Source: Wandonia sp964447015 (GTDB taxonomy: Bacteria > Bacteroidota > Bacteroidia > Flavobacteriales_D > Crocinitomicaceae). From it: a stretch of 64,000 nt of DNA. This document shows, piece after piece, positions 37,943-46,610 of the stretch. Made by a program: the position numbers and the translations under genes. Under the pieces are notes generated by a model, which worked only from the letters and a program-made list of their open reading frames with translations, had not been told where the DNA came from and searched no databases. Position 1 is the first letter of the stretch. Each line of letters opens with the position of its first letter. The DNA is taken from positions 1-64,000 of the forward strand of contig CAYUQU010000002.1 of assembly GCA_964447015.1 (NCBI GenBank). The letters run 5' to 3'.

Positions 37943-39262
37943 ATGAGGTTTTTATATTTCATCCTTAAAATTGTATTAAACTACAGTTTAAGACTTTATC
38001 ATAAACGTTACATTGCTGTAAATGCTCCAAAACAATGGCGCACGCGAACAGTTTTTGCGTCAAATCATCCAAGTTCATTTATGGATCCTTTAGTTATTGC
38101 AACACGCAATAATCCTATAGTTCACTTTATGACGCGTGGGGATATATACAAAGGATTCATGAAGTATGTTTTTTGGAATGCTCATATGATTCCAATATAC
38201 CGAAATCACGATGGTGATGAAGCTGTCAAGAAAAATCAGGCTATTTTCAATATAACTTTTAAAGAATTGAAAAAAGGTCGGGGCATCATAGTATTTGCCG
38301 AAGGATTTACCGATGACAAATTCAAACGTCGCTTAAAACCAATCAAAAAAGGTAGTGCTCGAATGGCTTTTGGGGCACTGAATTACTGTAACTGGGAAAA
38401 GGAAGTTTACCTTCAAGCAGTTGGTCTTAATTATACTGATCCCAGAAAATTTAGAAGCGAAGTACTTGTATCATATGGGCCTAAATTGTTATTGAATGAC
38501 TACAAAGATGCTTACCTCGAGAACCCAAGCAAAGTCATAAATGAAGTCACCAGAATGCTCGAAATTCAGATGCGTGAACAAATAACTCATGTGGAAAACA
38601 AAGACTGGTGTAAATTACATGAAGGAATAATGTCTCTGACCCGAAAGGGGATGAATGAATACAACAAAGACGAATCTATTCCGCTCAAAAAACGTTGGGA
38701 GTATTCACGAAACTTGGCTCTTTGGTTAAATCAAACTGAAAAAGTTGAAGAAGTTGAAAGCTTAAAGGAAGAGGTTGAAAACTACTTCAACACATTAAAA
38801 AAGGCTAAAATCAAAGAAAATTACATCTATGAATTCTCAGAAAACGGTAAGTTTAGTCTCATTATGAATTACCTCTTGATGATCTTAGGGTTTCCTTTTG
38901 CCATTCTAGGTTTTATCCATGGCGCTCCAGCCTATTTTCTTTTAAAACCAAAAGTAGAAAAAGCATTTAAGCGCAGAGTTTTTTGGAGTGGTGTAAAGAT
39001 GGTTGGAGGACTTTTAGTTTCGGGGCTCTATAATATTATTTTTATTTTCCTTATTTATCACTTTATATATCCAAGCTGGTGGATTGCTTTAGGCTATTAC
39101 TTCTTAGTTACTGGTGTAATATTTGTAATATTCCATTATTGGTACAAGAATTTTAGTGAAATTAAAACCCGCAAAATTTTACAGAAAAAGGATTTGAGTA
39201 CATTTATTGAAAACCGAAAAACGTTGGTGGAGAAAATAAAAGAAACTGTGCCAGTCTCATAA
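37943..39262 (+). CDS. Lysophospholipid acyltransferase family protein
   Basis: A 439-residue PlsC-like protein. The acyltransferase domain (about 25-215) has the catalytic NHPSSFMDP (H and D as in HxxxxD), the acceptor-site VFAEGFTDDKF in place of FPEG, and KKGSARMAFGA. The C-terminal third has three or four membrane helices (YLLMILGFPFAILGFIH, GLYNIIFIFLIYHFI, FLVTGVIFVIFHYW). It would acylate lysophosphatidate or a related glycerolipid at the inner membrane. Its length, about twice that of plain PlsC, matches the extended Bacteroidota form. It is convergent with the PAP2 gene. Confidence 0.9.
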   Translation: MRFLYFILKIVLNYSLRLYHKRYIAVNAPKQWRTRTVFASNHPSSFMDPLVIATRNNPIVHFMTRGDIYKGFMKYVFWNAHMIPIYRNHDGDEAVKKNQAIFNITFKELKKGRGIIVFAEGFTDDKFKRRLKPIKKGSARMAFGALNYCNWEKEVYLQAVGLNYTDPRKFRSEVLVSYGPKLLLNDYKDAYLENPSKVINEVTRMLEIQMREQITHVENKDWCKLHEGIMSLTRKGMNEYNKDESIPLKKRWEYSRNLALWLNQTEKVEEVESLKEEVENYFNTLKKAKIKENYIYEFSENGKFSLIMNYLLMILGFPFAILGFIHGAPAYFLLKPKVEKAFKRRVFWSGVKMVGGLLVSGLYNIIFIFLIYHFIYPSWWIALGYYFLVTGVIFVIFHYWYKNFSEIKTRKILQKKDLSTFIENRKTLVEKIKETVPVS

Positions 39263-39454
39263 GCAATTTTTATTCTTGGTGTAATTGCTCTCTTAATTTC
39301 CTTTCAATCTCAATTTACTAAATGGTTTAAAAAAATGTGATTATGTATTAAGACCTTTAATTCACTTATACAAGTTACTCATTTTTTAACATTTAGGAGT
39401 TTAAGTATAGATTAAGCGCCATTAAGATTGTTTGTACAAAAGTGAAATCCTTGC

Positions 39455-40063
39455 CTATATACTTGAATCTGATTCAGATGTCTTTTCTCTATTAACCCAA
39501 AATTTTCTAAAAAGAATTACAGGAATAATACTTGCCAATACACCAACCAAAGTACCGACTGTTACATCAGAAGGATAATGTACCCCTAGATAAACCCTGC
39601 TATAGCACACTAGGCCATGAGCGAAAATTAACCCAATTACCAGCCATTTATTTCGCTTTAGAATTAACAAACAGAAGCTTGTCAGAACGGCAAAATTAGC
39701 TGCGTGAGAAGATACAAAACCAAATTTTCCACCATAATACAATTCACCATTAGCAAATTGATATAAGTGGAGTGAGTCTTGTAATTCGAGGTTATGTGAA
39801 GGTCGATAGCGTTCAAACACATTCTTAAACAGATAGACACTTGATTGGTCAGCTATCGCTATCGCTAAAACAATGCAACATAAGAAAAGTAAAGAACCCT
39901 TTATACCAAACTGTTTATAAGCGAGGTAAAACAACAATAAATACAATGGAATCCAAGTAAGCTTACCACTTATTATCCACATCAACTGATCTAAAAAGGG
40001 AGAGTTAGCACCATTAATTGCCAATAAAATTAAGCGGTCGATATGTTCCAACCACTCCAACAT
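39455..40063 (-). CDS. PAP2-type phosphatase
   Basis: A 202-residue membrane phosphatase of the PAP2 superfamily. All three motifs are seen: KNVFERYRPSHN (KxxxxxxRP), SSHAANFA (PSGH-type motif, here SSHA with the catalytic His) and SRVYLGVHYPSDV (SRxxxxxHxxxD). About five membrane helices fit the fold. Likely substrates are undecaprenyl pyrophosphate or phosphatidate-type lipids; the sequence does not decide. Its ATG shares one base with the obg stop, so the genes are coupled. Confidence 0.93.
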   Translation of the reverse strand: MLEWLEHIDRLILLAINGANSPFLDQLMWIISGKLTWIPLYLLLFYLAYKQFGIKGSLLFLCCIVLAIAIADQSSVYLFKNVFERYRPSHNLELQDSLHLYQFANGELYYGGKFGFVSSHAANFAVLTSFCLLILKRNKWLVIGLIFAHGLVCYSRVYLGVHYPSDVTVGTLVGVLASIIPVILFRKFWVNREKTSESDSSI

Positions 40064-41052
40064 TATTTATTGAGCTCTTTCCAGATTAAATCTTTCAATT
40101 CTTCCAAACCAGTTTGTGCAATAGATGAAATAAACAAATAAGGAATTCCTTTTGGGATATCCGCTATCATCTGCTCTTTCATAACCTCATCTATCATATC
40201 TGCCTTTGTTATTGCCAAAAGACGACTTTTGTCCATTAACTCAGGATTGTAAAGTTTTAATTCATTCTCAAGGATTTTATATTCCTTTTTGATACTTTTC
40301 GCATCAACAGGAACCATAAACAAGAGCAGTGAATTGCGTTCAATATGTCTTAAGAAGCGATGTCCTAAACCTTTCCCTTCGTGTGCTCCTTCAATAATTC
40401 CAGGAATATCAGCCATTACAAATGACTGATGACCTCGATAAGCTACAATTCCAAGGTTTGGAGTTAGTGTAGTAAAAGGATAATCAGCAATCTCAGGTTT
40501 TGCAGCAGACACTACTGAAAGAAGTGTACTTTTTCCTGCATTTGGGAAACCTACCAATCCAACATCTGCCAACACTTTTAATTCAAGTGTTACCCAACCT
40601 TCGCGTAAATCTTCTCCAGGTTGCGCATAATCAGGTGTTCTATTAGTTGAGGATTTGAAATGTGTATTTCCCAAACCTCCACGACCACCTTCCATGATAA
40701 TTCTCTCTTCCCCTTCTTCCGTAATTTCGAAAACAATTTCACCTGTTTCTGAATCGCGCACTACCGTTCCAAGTGGGACATCTAAGTACACGTCTTCGCC
40801 CTGTGCACCGGTTTTCATTTGACCGGAACCACCCACACCGTGACCAGCTTTGATGTGCTTTCTATACTTGAGGTGCAATAAAGTCCACATTTGTTTATTA
40901 CCTTTCAGAATCACGTGTCCACCGCGCCCACCGTCACCACCATCGGGACCTCCCTTAGGGATATATTTTTCACGACGCATGTGGCGGGAACCTGCCCCAC
41001 CTTTACCCGATTTACAGTGAATCTTAACGTAATCAACAAAATTCGTTGCCAT
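40063..41052 (-). CDS. obgE: Obg family GTPase
   Basis: A 329-residue ribosome-associated GTPase. The N-terminal Obg fold (1-158) has the glycine-rich segments KGGAGSRHMRREKY and GGPDGGDGGRGGHV. The G domain has G1 VGFPNAGKSTLL, the G2 threonines in DYPFTTLTPN, G3 ADIPGIIEGA, G4 TKAD (variant of NKxD) and a G5-like SSIAQTGL. There is no C-terminal OCT domain, which is common in this phylum. It sits in the minus-strand operon hpt-adk-obgE-PAP2, 19 bases after adk. Confidence 0.96.
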   Translation of the reverse strand: MATNFVDYVKIHCKSGKGGAGSRHMRREKYIPKGGPDGGDGGRGGHVILKGNKQMWTLLHLKYRKHIKAGHGVGGSGQMKTGAQGEDVYLDVPLGTVVRDSETGEIVFEITEEGEERIIMEGGRGGLGNTHFKSSTNRTPDYAQPGEDLREGWVTLELKVLADVGLVGFPNAGKSTLLSVVSAAKPEIADYPFTTLTPNLGIVAYRGHQSFVMADIPGIIEGAHEGKGLGHRFLRHIERNSLLLFMVPVDAKSIKKEYKILENELKLYNPELMDKSRLLAITKADMIDEVMKEQMIADIPKGIPYLFISSIAQTGLEELKDLIWKELNK

Positions 41053-41071
41053 ACCTAATCTCTCAATCTCA

Positions 41072-41650
41072 TTAATGTGCTACCTTATCGATAGCATTGT
41101 AAAGACGTGTGGAGATTTCATCTATTGAACCCACTCCGTCAACTCGCACAAAACGACCCTGTGCATCATAATAATCAGCCACTACAGCTGTTTGGTCATT
41201 GTAAACCTTGATTCTGTTTCGAATAATGTTCTCGTCTTTATCATCAGCACGACCACTGTCTTGACCGCGAAGCAATAAACGGTTAACCAACTCGTCTTCC
41301 GCCACATCAAGCGCAACCATAAGCTTAACTTCTGTTCCTTTTGAAGCAAGAAATTTAGACAATGCCTCAGCTTGAGCTGTCGTTCTAGGAAAACCGTCAA
41401 AAATAAACCCTGTCGCACCAACTTGCTTGTCTACTTCACTCTCTAACATACCAATTGTCACCTCATCAGGAACCAATTGGCCTTTATCCATATAACTTTT
41501 GGCCAAAACACCAAGCTCTGTACCTCCTTTGATGTTTGCACGAAAAATATCACCCGTCGAAAGATGTACAAGGTTGTACTTATTTACTAATCTTTCCGAC
41601 TGTGTTCCTTTTCCTGCTCCCGGAGGGCCAAATAATACAATGTTTAACAT
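41072..41650 (-). CDS. adk: Adenylate kinase
   Basis: A 192-residue short-form adenylate kinase (ATP + AMP = 2 ADP). The P-loop is LFGPPGAGKGTQ, the AMP site has LSTGDIFRANI and GFIFDGFPRTTAQA, and the lid has RADDKDENIIRNRI. There is no zinc-binding insertion in the lid. Length and motifs match the short bacterial and cytosolic-type enzymes. It lies between hpt and obgE with short gaps. Confidence 0.97.
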   Translation of the reverse strand: MLNIVLFGPPGAGKGTQSERLVNKYNLVHLSTGDIFRANIKGGTELGVLAKSYMDKGQLVPDEVTIGMLESEVDKQVGATGFIFDGFPRTTAQAEALSKFLASKGTEVKLMVALDVAEDELVNRLLLRGQDSGRADDKDENIIRNRIKVYNDQTAVVADYYDAQGRFVRVDGVGSIDEISTRLYNAIDKVAH

Positions 41651-41671
41651 AATCTGCTATTTTCTCGTAAG

Positions 41672-42205
41672 TTAATTATTCAATACATACAATTCGGATA
41701 GTTCCCTACCCAATCCGTCATAATCTAATCCGTATCCTACTACAAAATCGTTTGGAATTTCTTTTCCAATAAAATCAGGGTGATGTTTTCCTTTAAATGC
41801 ATCTGGCTTAAAAAGAAAAGTGGCTACTTTGATTGATGCCGCACCCAAATCTTTTAAATCATCACGCAATCGTTCAATTGTCAGACCTGTGTCTACGATG
41901 TCTTCAACGATAATCACATAACGATTTGTCAAATCTACATTTAATCCAATAAGCTGAGTAACCTGTCCTGTAGACTCCACACCGTCATACGAAGCCATCT
42001 TTACAAAGTGAATTTCAGGGTTGCATGTAAGCTTTTTTGCTAAGTCTGCACAGAACATAAAAGCACCATTCAATACACCCAAAACTATAGGATTCTTACC
42101 ACCATAATTCTTATTAATTCCATCCGAAACAAGTGAAACCGCATCCGCAATTTCCCCTGTCGAAAGGTATGGTTTGAAACTCTTGTCTTTTAATTGAATG
42201 TTCAA
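41672..42205 (-). CDS. hpt: Hypoxanthine phosphoribosyltransferase
   Basis: A 177-residue purine salvage enzyme that makes IMP or GMP from hypoxanthine or guanine and PRPP. Motifs: the flexible-loop region HFVKMASYDGVESTGQ, the PRPP-binding VIIVEDIVDTGLTIERL, and FVVGYGLDYDGLGREL near the end. A longer frame begins at a TTG at 42226, but that codon lies inside a perfect -7 promoter box (42231-42224) and would be upstream of the transcript start. The TTG at 42205 gives a normal-length protein beginning with the expected IQLKDKSFKPYL. First gene of hpt-adk-obgE-PAP2. Confidence 0.92.
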   Translation of the reverse strand: MNIQLKDKSFKPYLSTGEIADAVSLVSDGINKNYGGKNPIVLGVLNGAFMFCADLAKKLTCNPEIHFVKMASYDGVESTGQVTQLIGLNVDLTNRYVIIVEDIVDTGLTIERLRDDLKDLGAASIKVATFLFKPDAFKGKHHPDFIGKEIPNDFVVGYGLDYDGLGRELSELYVLNN

Positions 42206-42223
42206 TTCTGTAAATTTTGAGTA

Positions 42224-42231
42224 CAAAGGTA
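42224..42231 (-). promoter_or_regulatory. -7 box for the hpt operon
   Basis: Minus-strand TACCTTTG (42231-42224) is a perfect TAnnTTTG. Transcription should start near 42217, about 12 bases before the TTG start at 42205. It rules out the longer reading frame. Confidence 0.55.
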
Positions 42232-42313
42232 CGATTTTCAGCGGGAAGAAAGTTGATGAAAATCAATTATGAAGGGGAAACGTCATAAAATTTGATTTTG
42301 CTTCGGTTTTTTT

Positions 42314-42645
42314 TAGACAAAAGACTTTCAGACAAAAGACAAAAGACTTTGATTCGAGGGAAGTGAAAGACTCTCTGAAAAAGGGTGATTGTAAGTTAGA
42401 GGGAATTTATTTGGACGTTTGTGATTCACATTGGCGTTCGTCCTTCTAAATTGTTTTTATCATGGTTTTTGGTACAAAAACGCACGCCAAAAACTAACGT
42501 CATCGTTGTTGTTTGCGGCGGATTCACATCCGCCGTTACAAATATTTGACTCCTTCGGAGTCACGGGAAATAATAAAACTCGTTTGCACTTATTTGCTTC
42601 GAAGATCAAAATCTTATCTATACCAAAATATAAGTCTTTTGTCTA
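42314..42645. repeat. Candidate small non-autonomous element with 14-bp inverted ends
   Basis: TAGACAAAAGACTT (42314-42327) recurs as its exact reverse complement at 42632-42645. Inside are a second copy of AGACAAAAGAC (42330-42340) and a third partial copy (42338-42347); a GTTTTTGG/CCAAAAAC pair (42465-42472, 42487-42494); a perfect eight-base hairpin CGGCGGAT/ATCCGCCG with a TCAC loop (42516-42535); and a hairpin GACTCC/GGAGTC (42548-42562). No open frame spans it. The pattern fits a MITE or REP-type element; no clear target duplication was found. Confidence 0.5.
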
Positions 42646-42673
42646 GCTTCTAATAGTCTGTCGTCTAGAAGCA

Positions 42674-44314
42674 CTAAGATTCAATGTTCCTCCCACCATA
42701 AGGTGTGCGTGTGCCAAACTTTCGAAGGAATTTAACCAAAGCTAAAATCATAATCAGAACTGAAACAAACCAAGAAATACGACCTAACATATCGCCGTAT
42801 TCGACATACACCGTTTTTTCTGAATTGAGATTCAAGGTCCCTTTGATTGCAGTTTGTTCATCCCATTTTGTTTGCTGGATTACATCTCCGCGTTGATTGA
42901 TAAATCCTGAAATTCCAGTATTCGCACTGCGGGCAACAGAACGTCTTGTTTCGATCGCTCTTAGTCTTGAAAAATCAAAATGTTGTTTATATCCAGGTGT
43001 GTCTCTCCACCATCCGTCATTTGTAATTACAAATAATATTTGTGCGCCTTGTTTCACAAACTGCGATACAAAATCACCGTAGACTGATTCGTAACAAACT
43101 AAAGAAGCAAATTTAATTCCTTTGCCTTCAAGTACTATAGGTCCTTTTTCAATACCCAAACTACCACTCGCTCCACCTAAATCCATTGCGAAATTCTCCA
43201 AAAAAGGAAAAATAGAGGCAAACGGAATTTTTTCTACACCCAAAACCAATTTAGATTTATGTACAAATCGTGCTGGATGATTTAAACCTAAATGCACACT
43301 TGTGTTATAGGACTCATAAAATCGTCCATCTCTGAGCTGTCGAGCAACGTGCGAATTTTTCTTCTCAAAAATACGGACTGTTGAAGCGCCTATTACCAAA
43401 TCAGGGCCATTCCATACGCGCAAGGCACTGTCGAGATAGAGGTAAAAGGGATAATTCTGAAAATACTCCTCCTCCACTTCATAGGGGATTGCTGTTTCAG
43501 GGGCAATCACAAAATCTGTGTTCTCCGTTACCAATGGTGCTACACTAATTGTCACACTGTCCAATTGCTGCTTCCAATTTAATGCTGTCGGACCAAACTT
43601 CTCTGTGTATGAATCAATATTGGGTTGTGCAATTACGATCTCAATTGGGTTAATTTTCTCTGTGTACGTTATGTATCTGACAATAGAATAACCCAACGGC
43701 AAGACAATCGCTACTGCTATCATTACAATAAATGACTTCAATTGTCTCCATGGCATAGCGTGTACAAATCGGTTTCTCAGCAATTTATATATGAGTAAAT
43801 TAACTACCAATACCCACAAAGTACCGCCTAAGACACCTGTCCACTCGTACCACTGAACAAAGCTTGGTGCATTGGCAAACACCGTCCCGAAACTGAGCCA
43901 AGGCCACGATAATTCCCAATTGAAATGCTGGTATTCAAATGCCAACCAAATAAAGATAAAAGCGATGTATCCCTGGTTGCGTCCAATGTTCTTTTTAGCA
44001 AAATGAAAAATCCAAAACGCAATCGCCATCAATAATGAATTGGCAAAAACTGCCATTACTGCGCCGATTGGATCAGCATAATAAATCCACCATGTGGTCA
44101 ATAAATTATAGATAAAGAATGTCACGTACCCAATTCCGAACATTCTAAATCCACTTCTTTTCCGTTCAGAAAGTCTGTCTTCAGCAAGCAATAAAGGTAA
44201 AAGAGCGACAAATATGACAAGATTCAATCCGCCGATATGTGGAAATGACAAGGACAACAACAAACCGCTAAGTAGCGCTAGTCGAAGATTTGATGAAAAT
44301 ATTTTTGCTAACAT
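42674..44314 (-). CDS. lnt: Apolipoprotein N-acyltransferase
   Basis: A 546-residue inner-membrane enzyme that adds the third acyl chain to lipoproteins. About seven N-terminal membrane helices precede a periplasmic nitrilase-like domain (about 225-500) and one C-terminal helix. The catalytic triad is visible: Glu in DFVIAPETAIP, Lys in LGVEKIPFASIFPF and Cys in FASLVCYESVYGD. VITNDGWWRDTPG and RRSVARSANTGISGFI are the expected family segments. It lies downstream of the oxidosqualene cyclase gene on the same strand, with a 74-base gap. Confidence 0.96.
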   Translation of the reverse strand: MLAKIFSSNLRLALLSGLLLSLSFPHIGGLNLVIFVALLPLLLAEDRLSERKRSGFRMFGIGYVTFFIYNLLTTWWIYYADPIGAVMAVFANSLLMAIAFWIFHFAKKNIGRNQGYIAFIFIWLAFEYQHFNWELSWPWLSFGTVFANAPSFVQWYEWTGVLGGTLWVLVVNLLIYKLLRNRFVHAMPWRQLKSFIVMIAVAIVLPLGYSIVRYITYTEKINPIEIVIAQPNIDSYTEKFGPTALNWKQQLDSVTISVAPLVTENTDFVIAPETAIPYEVEEEYFQNYPFYLYLDSALRVWNGPDLVIGASTVRIFEKKNSHVARQLRDGRFYESYNTSVHLGLNHPARFVHKSKLVLGVEKIPFASIFPFLENFAMDLGGASGSLGIEKGPIVLEGKGIKFASLVCYESVYGDFVSQFVKQGAQILFVITNDGWWRDTPGYKQHFDFSRLRAIETRRSVARSANTGISGFINQRGDVIQQTKWDEQTAIKGTLNLNSEKTVYVEYGDMLGRISWFVSVLIMILALVKFLRKFGTRTPYGGRNIES

Positions 44315-44318
44315 GGAA

Positions 44319-44326
44319 CAAATGTA
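44319..44326 (-). promoter_or_regulatory. Possible -7 box for lnt
   Basis: Minus-strand TACATTTG (44326-44319) matches TAnnTTTG exactly but ends only four bases before the lnt ATG at 44314. If used, the message would be almost leaderless. No -33 element is seen, so chance is possible. Confidence 0.3.
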
Positions 44327-44388
44327 GTTATTCCTAAGATAATTTGTATGATGTAAATGTTGTGGTCTTGTAAACCGTCAAAACATCA

Positions 44389-46569
44389 CTATTTCAAACT
44401 CTTCACATACCGCTGCAAAGCCCAAATCGGGAAAATATTTCTGTAGTTGATGTACGTTGTGGTACAATTCAAATTGAAAATTCCAGAGATATTTTGCTGT
44501 GGCCAATCTCCGGATTCGATTTGTCTGTCCACGAGAAATTGGATGGCTTTTTCGACTTTATCATCAATGGGGTATCCTGCTTCAAGTAAAGCTAAAAGTG
44601 CCCATGCGGTATTTACGACTTGGCCGTCTTTGTTTTCGATATAGCGTTTCTCTGCACATGCTTCCCATACCTCTCCCCAACTTCCGTCTGATTTTTGGAT
44701 GGTGAACAATCCATGACACGCTTTTGTAACAGGATTGGTTGGATCGTTTTCATTATATTTTAAGCCTGCGCATTGCACCAAAGCTTCAATTCCGAACCAC
44801 GTTGCATAAGTGTAACAAACTCCCCAGCAGGCGTACCACAAACCGTCTTCTTGTTGTCGGTCAAGGATGAATTTCACTCCTTTGGTGATTGCCAAGGCTA
44901 CGTCAGCTTTGCGGTATTCGGGATTGAATTTCGAATACGCTCTAAGCGCTTGCATACACGCTGAGCTGCATTCGGTATAGGAATAATCCACCATGATGTC
45001 GCCAAAAACGCGCGACGGATTCATTTTCTCTATCCATTTTGGTGCGCGAGTGACTTCGTAAGACGCCCATCCCCCATCTTTATTCTGACTGAGCAGAAGA
45101 AAATCTACAGAGTGGGTCAAGTCGCCAACTAAAGTAGGATTTGAAACCAAGCCGAGTTTGTTCAAGCCCAACACAGTTCTCAAACCTTCAGAAGTACAAT
45201 CAGTCACAGGCCAACCATTCTCAAAAGTAGAAAACGGCCATCCGCCTTTGGATGGAGCGCGGTCAAATCGTTCGCTCTCCCAACGATCTTCACGCAAAAA
45301 AGTATAATCCATGAACTTGTCTACCTTTTTGAGCGATTCTTTAATCTCAGGCATCTGGTCAGCATTCTCCAAAAGCGCTTGAGCCATGAAAGCAGTGTCC
45401 CATAATTGGGTACCGTTGTACATGTTCATTTTAATTCCGTCTTCTGATAGCCAGATGTAATCTTCTAAACGGTCTCGGTGTTTTTTAAATTCGGGAGAAT
45501 CGGCGCCGTCAATATAGTACACGGCTAACATATTCAACACTTTGTTCACCGGCCCTAAGTTGACGCTGTCTGAATGAAGATCTTCTGCATGGATGCGGTC
45601 TGCGACATCTTTCAATGCGCGCTTTCGAAGTCCTTTCCACGATAATTTCTCCAAAACAGGCATCAGTTTAGAGGCGAAGTAGTATAATTTTGTTTCTGCG
45701 TAGTAATCGTCAATCGGACAGCATGCTCTTCTGGCTTTTTTCCAATTTACTTGATCATATTTTCCTTCGTACAGCATGTCGCGAAATGCGCGCAAGTTGT
45801 CATCTGTTTTTGTCAAACGACGACCATACATATAGGACATCGGCAAATACACCATTCGCGCATGATTCCAATAATTTCCAGGATAAAAAGGAACCCATTT
45901 TGGCAACAACCACATCTCTGGCAACAGAGGATCAAGTCCTTTCCAATCGTATAATCCGACAAGTGCTAAATAGAATTTACCCCAAGGTGGAACGCCTGTC
46001 ACTCCTCCGTTGGCATGAATCCATTTAAGTGCTTTTTGGACAGGCTCGCTTTGAATGTCCTGACCTGCAACCACAAGTCCCGTAAGATTCAATGCCGTTC
46101 CAAACATGGATGAAGGACCTTCAATATGGAGTCCCCAACCTCCATCTTCGTTTTGGTGGTTGAGAAAATAGCGACGCATCAACACCAAGCGCGCTTCGTC
46201 TGAAAGTGAGTTAGAACAATATTGTGAAATCACCAATCCCGGTAACAAAAAGTGAGGTCCTCCAGACTCGCCACACCAGTTCCCGTCTTCTTGTTGAAGA
46301 GATAAGAAATAGCGCAACCCGTTGTTCAATGCTTCTTCCGCATTAGCAGGTTTTTGCCCCACAGGTTGTGCATACTTATCGCGATACACGCTATCCTGTG
46401 CATTGGGGTTGTCGGATTTATCCCACACGAATTCGGCATCCATTTGTTGCCACAATTCATTGTCATTCTCGGTTCCCGCAATTTCGTGCGCTTTTTGCTT
46501 ATCAAAAAACCACAACTGTCGACCTTTGATATTTTTAAACGACCATGCGTCTTTGAGGGATTGTTTCAT
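44389..46569 (-). CDS. Oxidosqualene cyclase
   Basis: A 726-residue class II triterpene cyclase that would turn 2,3-oxidosqualene into a tetra- or pentacyclic triterpenol at the membrane. The catalytic motif is VTDCTSE with Asp457, the form of oxidosqualene cyclases; squalene-hopene cyclases carry DxDD instead. Cys458 and Cys534 (YTECSSA) match the two Cys that hold the catalytic Asp, and His236 (WNHARMVYLP) matches the conserved His of lanosterol synthases. Six QW repeats are seen (for example QQEDGNW, QNEDGGW, QQEDGLW). Residues aligned with Arabidopsis CAS1 410/477/481 are Tyr384, Asn451 and Val455, the combination I recall from plant lanosterol synthases. It is the last gene of the mevalonate/squalene operon. 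Confidence 0.95.
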   Translation of the reverse strand: MKQSLKDAWSFKNIKGRQLWFFDKQKAHEIAGTENDNELWQQMDAEFVWDKSDNPNAQDSVYRDKYAQPVGQKPANAEEALNNGLRYFLSLQQEDGNWCGESGGPHFLLPGLVISQYCSNSLSDEARLVLMRRYFLNHQNEDGGWGLHIEGPSSMFGTALNLTGLVVAGQDIQSEPVQKALKWIHANGGVTGVPPWGKFYLALVGLYDWKGLDPLLPEMWLLPKWVPFYPGNYWNHARMVYLPMSYMYGRRLTKTDDNLRAFRDMLYEGKYDQVNWKKARRACCPIDDYYAETKLYYFASKLMPVLEKLSWKGLRKRALKDVADRIHAEDLHSDSVNLGPVNKVLNMLAVYYIDGADSPEFKKHRDRLEDYIWLSEDGIKMNMYNGTQLWDTAFMAQALLENADQMPEIKESLKKVDKFMDYTFLREDRWESERFDRAPSKGGWPFSTFENGWPVTDCTSEGLRTVLGLNKLGLVSNPTLVGDLTHSVDFLLLSQNKDGGWASYEVTRAPKWIEKMNPSRVFGDIMVDYSYTECSSACMQALRAYSKFNPEYRKADVALAITKGVKFILDRQQEDGLWYACWGVCYTYATWFGIEALVQCAGLKYNENDPTNPVTKACHGLFTIQKSDGSWGEVWEACAEKRYIENKDGQVVNTAWALLALLEAGYPIDDKVEKAIQFLVDRQIESGDWPQQNISGIFNLNCTTTYINYRNIFPIWALQRYVKSLK

Positions 46570-46610
46570 GAAACCTAACTAATATTAAGATGGATCAAAC
46601 CACTAAAGTT

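Larger units (their letters stand above)
42206..42673. other. Gene-free region rich in repeats between hpt and lnt
   Basis: These 468 bases hold no supportable gene. The hpt promoter is at the left end. The rest is a dense set of inverted and direct repeats (see the separate element entry), ending two bases before the lnt stop. Confidence 0.7.

Noticed and set aside
42431..42646. A 71-residue plus-strand frame between hpt and lnt
   Set aside because: It runs through the hairpins and inverted repeat of the non-coding element, with no start signal and no recognisable protein.
44389..46569. Squalene-hopene cyclase as the identity of the cyclase
   Set aside because: The catalytic motif is VTDCTSE, not DxDDTA, and a squalene epoxidase lies in the same operon; both point to oxidosqualene as the substrate.
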